From NCBI GenBank assembly GCA_964496575.1, contig CAZCAC010000160.1, positions 1 to 17,591 of the forward strand: DNA of 17,591 bases, given 5' to 3'. This DNA comes from CAZCAC01 sp964496575. GTDB taxonomy: Bacteria > Planctomycetota > UBA1135 > GCA-002686595. Position numbers and translations under genes: made by a program. This document shows, in pieces, positions 15,634 through 17,591 of the stretch. Numbering within the stretch: position 1 is the first letter of the stretch; each line of letters starts with the position of its first letter. The notes below the pieces were generated by a model that ran no database searches, was not told where the DNA came from, and saw only the letters and a program-made list of their open reading frames with translations.

Positions 15634-15814
15634 TCAATCGACCTCCTCGAGCACGAAGCACGCGCGCAGCGCCTTCCATCGGGCCACCAGCGGTTCCTGG
15701 CGTGAGGCGGTCACCTCGCCCTCGCTCGTGCTCGCCTCCGCGATCGTCCGGCTCGAGGTTCTCGTCCCCCCGCGCGTCGATCGGGACCATGCGAACCTCG
15801 ATCCGAGGCGCCGA
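15634..15814 (-). pseudogene. Possible decayed coding tail downstream of the repeat protein
   Basis: Directly after the repeat protein's TGA (15815-15817), the same frame continues with coding-like text (RIEVRMVPIDARGDENLEPDD, at about 15730-15805). A second frame then takes over near 15740 and ends with EPLVARWKALRACFVLEEVD and a TGA at 15634-15636. Together they could be the end of an ancestral longer protein or a separate small gene, broken by a stop and a frameshift. No start codon with a ribosome-binding site is seen. The rest of the gap (15329-15633) shows only the mdh leader and a possible promoter. Confidence 0.25.
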
Positions 15815-17591
15815 TCACGGCCCGTTCGGTTCGAAGACCGGCGTGATCGTGTAGACCACGTTGTTCGTCGGTTGTGCTTCGACGAGTACCGTGACTGACT
15901 GGCCCTTCTCCACGGTCAACCAATGCGAATGAACCAGTTGCCCGGGATTCGCGAACCGGACCGACTGCTCATTGATCGCGAAGGTCTGGACCACCGCCCG
16001 ATCCGTCCCGACAGGCATGTCGTTGGTCAACGAAACCTGCAGCCGTCCGTGCTCGAGTGCTTCATACGTCCACGAGTCGCTGGCGTCACGGCCGAAGCCC
16101 AGCGTGCCCTTCGCCTGGCCGGTCAGCTCGTCGCCCCCCTCCACCTCGGTGATCGACATCGTCGCGAGACTCTCGAACTTCGGAGTCAGAGTGTAGACGA
16201 CGTTGTTCTCCGGAAGCGCCTGCACACGAACGGTGACCGGCCGCCCCTTCTCGACTGTTGTCCAGGGCGAGCTGGGAGATACGCCGGGATTCGCGTGACT
16301 CATTCGGCGGCCGTCGATCGAGAAGAACTCGATCGCAGCTTTCCCCGTTCCCTGTAGAGAGTCGTTCTTCACCTCGAACGACAGGCGACCGTTCTCGGGC
16401 GGTTCAAAGGTCCACTCGTCACTGTCGTCACGGCCGAAGCCCAGCGTGCCCTTCGCCTGGCCCGTCAACTCGCCGCCTCCATCCGCCTCGGTGAGTGACA
16501 TCGTCGCGAGGCTCTCGAACATCGGAGTCAAGGTGTAGACCACGTTGTTCTCCGGCTGCGCCTCCACACGGACGACGACTGGCCGCCCCCCGACGACGGT
16601 CACCCAGGGCGAACGGCGAGGTTGTCCCGGAGGGAGATGACCGATCTGCTGCCCGTCGACCGAGATGCTCAGGATCAGAGCGTGCACCGTCCCCGGGTCC
16701 ACGTCGTTGGTGACCGAGATCTGGAGACGGCCGTTCTCGGGAGGCTCGAACGACCACTCGTCGCTGCCGTCACGGCCGAAACCCAGGGTACCTTTGGCCT
16801 GGCCCGTGAGCTCGCCACCCCCCTCCGCCTCGGTGAGGGACATCGACGCGAGACTCTCGAATCTCGGTGTGAGCGTGTAGACCACGTTGCTCTTCGGCTG
16901 CGCTTCGATGCCAATCGTGACCGGCCGCCCCCTCACTACCGTCATCCACCCCGAGATCGGGGATTCCCCGGGGTTCGCGTGGCTGATCCGCTGCCCATCG
17001 ATCGAGAGGCTCTCGATCGCTGCACCTACCGTTCCGGCAGGCACCCGGTTGGTCAACGCGACCTGCAGTCGCCCATTCTCGACAGGCTCGTACACCCACT
17101 CGTCACCGTCATCGTGACCGAATCCCAGCACTCCCTGCTCCGCAGACTCGAGTACACCGTCACCAGCAGCGAGGACCAGGCCCGCGTTCTCCAGAGCGGT
17201 GAACTTCGGGACGAGCTCGTAGCGCGCCGTGTGTCCCGCCTCGGCCACGACTTCGAGGGAGAGCTGCTGCCCCTTCTCGACGGTTCTCCTGCTCCATCGC
17301 CACTGGGTTCCCGGGCCGGCCCATCCTGCATCGACATGGTCGACCACGATCCTGCGGATCGTGGAATCAGGCGTTCCAGGGGCGTTCTCGTTGCTCACCA
17401 CGAGCTCGAGGAAGCCGTGGTCCGGCATCACGAGAACATGCTCGGCGAATCGAGCCTCGTCTCCTCCGACGATCCCCTCCACCGACTCCAGGGATGCCGA
17501 CGGATCGGCTTCGTGCTCCGGGCCGACCGGCAGCGGCTCATCCTCCGTGATCTCATCCTCCGTGATCTCATCCTCCGTGATCTCATCCTCC
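15815..17591 (-). CDS. Large repeat protein with PPC-like beta domains, 5' end outside window
   Basis: The frame is open from the stop at 15815 to the window edge, so the GTG at 17482 is probably internal. About 591 residues are visible. The N-terminal visible part is an acidic EDEIT pentapeptide repeat, followed by a linker rich in Pro and acidic residues. Then come about five tandem 114-residue units with the pattern GxLGFGRDxSDEWxFExxENGRL ... V(V/E)xGRPVxVxVxAQPxNNVVYTLTPxFESL, ending with TPVFEPNGP. The alternation and the Asp-x-Trp and Gly positions resemble bacterial pre-peptidase C-terminal (PPC) beta-sandwich domains. I infer that family from pattern only. No catalytic motif is present in the visible part, and the missing N-terminus could carry a signal peptide or an enzyme or kinase domain. 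A surface or periplasmic structural role is likely. Confidence 0.75.
   Translation of the reverse strand, partial: EDEITEDEITEDEITEDEPLPVGPEHEADPSASLESVEGIVGGDEARFAEHVLVMPDHGFLELVVSNENAPGTPDSTIRRIVVDHVDAGWAGPGTQWRWSRRTVEKGQQLSLEVVAEAGHTARYELVPKFTALENAGLVLAAGDGVLESAEQGVLGFGHDDGDEWVYEPVENGRLQVALTNRVPAGTVGAAIESLSIDGQRISHANPGESPISGWMTVVRGRPVTIGIEAQPKSNVVYTLTPRFESLASMSLTEAEGGGELTGQAKGTLGFGRDGSDEWSFEPPENGRLQISVTNDVDPGTVHALILSISVDGQQIGHLPPGQPRRSPWVTVVGGRPVVVRVEAQPENNVVYTLTPMFESLATMSLTEADGGGELTGQAKGTLGFGRDDSDEWTFEPPENGRLSFEVKNDSLQGTGKAAIEFFSIDGRRMSHANPGVSPSSPWTTVEKGRPVTVRVQALPENNVVYTLTPKFESLATMSITEVEGGDELTGQAKGTLGFGRDASDSWTYEALEHGRLQVSLTNDMPVGTDRAVVQTFAINEQSVRFANPGQLVHSHWLTVEKGQSVTVLVEAQPTNNVVYTITPVFEPNGP
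15833..17237. repeat. Tandem 342-bp coding repeats
   Basis: The element reading GTGTAGAC (or TCGTAG in the most diverged copy) on the + strand recurs at 15849, 16191, 16533, 16875 and 17217. The period is exactly 342 bases, or 114 codons. Segments such as CGGCCGAAGCCCAGCG recur at the same spacing. The three central copies are the most alike, and the copy nearest the N-terminus is the most diverged. Confidence 0.9.
17537..17591. repeat. Perfect 15-bp tandem repeat encoding EDEIT
   Basis: The unit CTCATCCTCCGTGAT occurs at 17537-17551, 17552-17566 and 17567-17581 without a mismatch, and a fourth copy (17582-17591) is cut by the window edge. On the minus strand it encodes the acidic pentapeptide EDEIT in frame with the repeat protein. 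The total copy number cannot be seen. Confidence 0.95.

Overview
This window is a high-GC stretch of bacterial chromosome, most likely from a planctomycete. The evidence is the mix of protein families. There is a membrane-spanning serine/threonine kinase ending in a formylglycine-generating-enzyme (SUMF1-like) domain. There is an exported HEAT/discoidin/PD40 protein ending in a hydrazine-synthase-alpha-like region with one CxxCH haem motif. There are large secreted repeat proteins, and a C-terminal beta domain that I associate with planctomycete exported proteins. This assignment rests on family knowledge, not on a marker gene. No rRNA, tRNA, CRISPR array or transposase was seen.

Layout. 1-2043 (+): the 3' part of a Porphyromonas-type peptidylarginine deiminase with extra exported domains. 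It is convergent, 9 bp apart, with 2053-5835 (-), the HEAT/discoidin/PD40/HzsA-related haem protein. Upstream of that on the same strand is 5906-7222 (-), a beta-lactamase-fold exported protein whose SxxK lysine is replaced by methionine. A stem-loop at 7332-7356 separates it from 7379-10531 (-), the kinase-SUMF1 fusion. Upstream again is 10697-12172 (-), a membrane-anchored TPR-like protein with a 120-bp internal duplication. A gene-poor stretch at 12173-12908 holds two truncated gene tails on the + strand: a sulfatase C-terminus and a LuxR/NarL-type HTH C-terminus that still has a stem-loop after its stop. 12909-14258 (+) is a membrane-anchored protein with carboxypeptidase-regulatory-like domains. 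It is convergent with 14318-15328 (-), a malate dehydrogenase with unusual insertions. 15329-15814 has no intact gene, only a possible promoter and a possible decayed coding tail. 15815-17591 (-) is the 3' part of a large exported-looking protein with about five 114-residue repeats and an acidic EDEIT pentapeptide tandem repeat at the window edge.

How the genes relate. Most products appear to act in or across the cell envelope (deiminase, haem protein, serine-hydrolase relative, kinase with external SUMF1 domain, TPR protein, beta-sandwich proteins). Only mdh is plainly central metabolism. The gene set looks like accessory envelope functions, not one pathway. The best candidate co-transcribed pairs are 10697-12172 with 7379-10531, and 5906-7222 with 2053-5835. 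No single coherent new system is proven here. The most unusual items are the degenerate hydrolase, the multi-domain haem protein, the deiminase fusion, the remnant region at 12270-12800 and the in-frame repeat tracts at 15833-17591.
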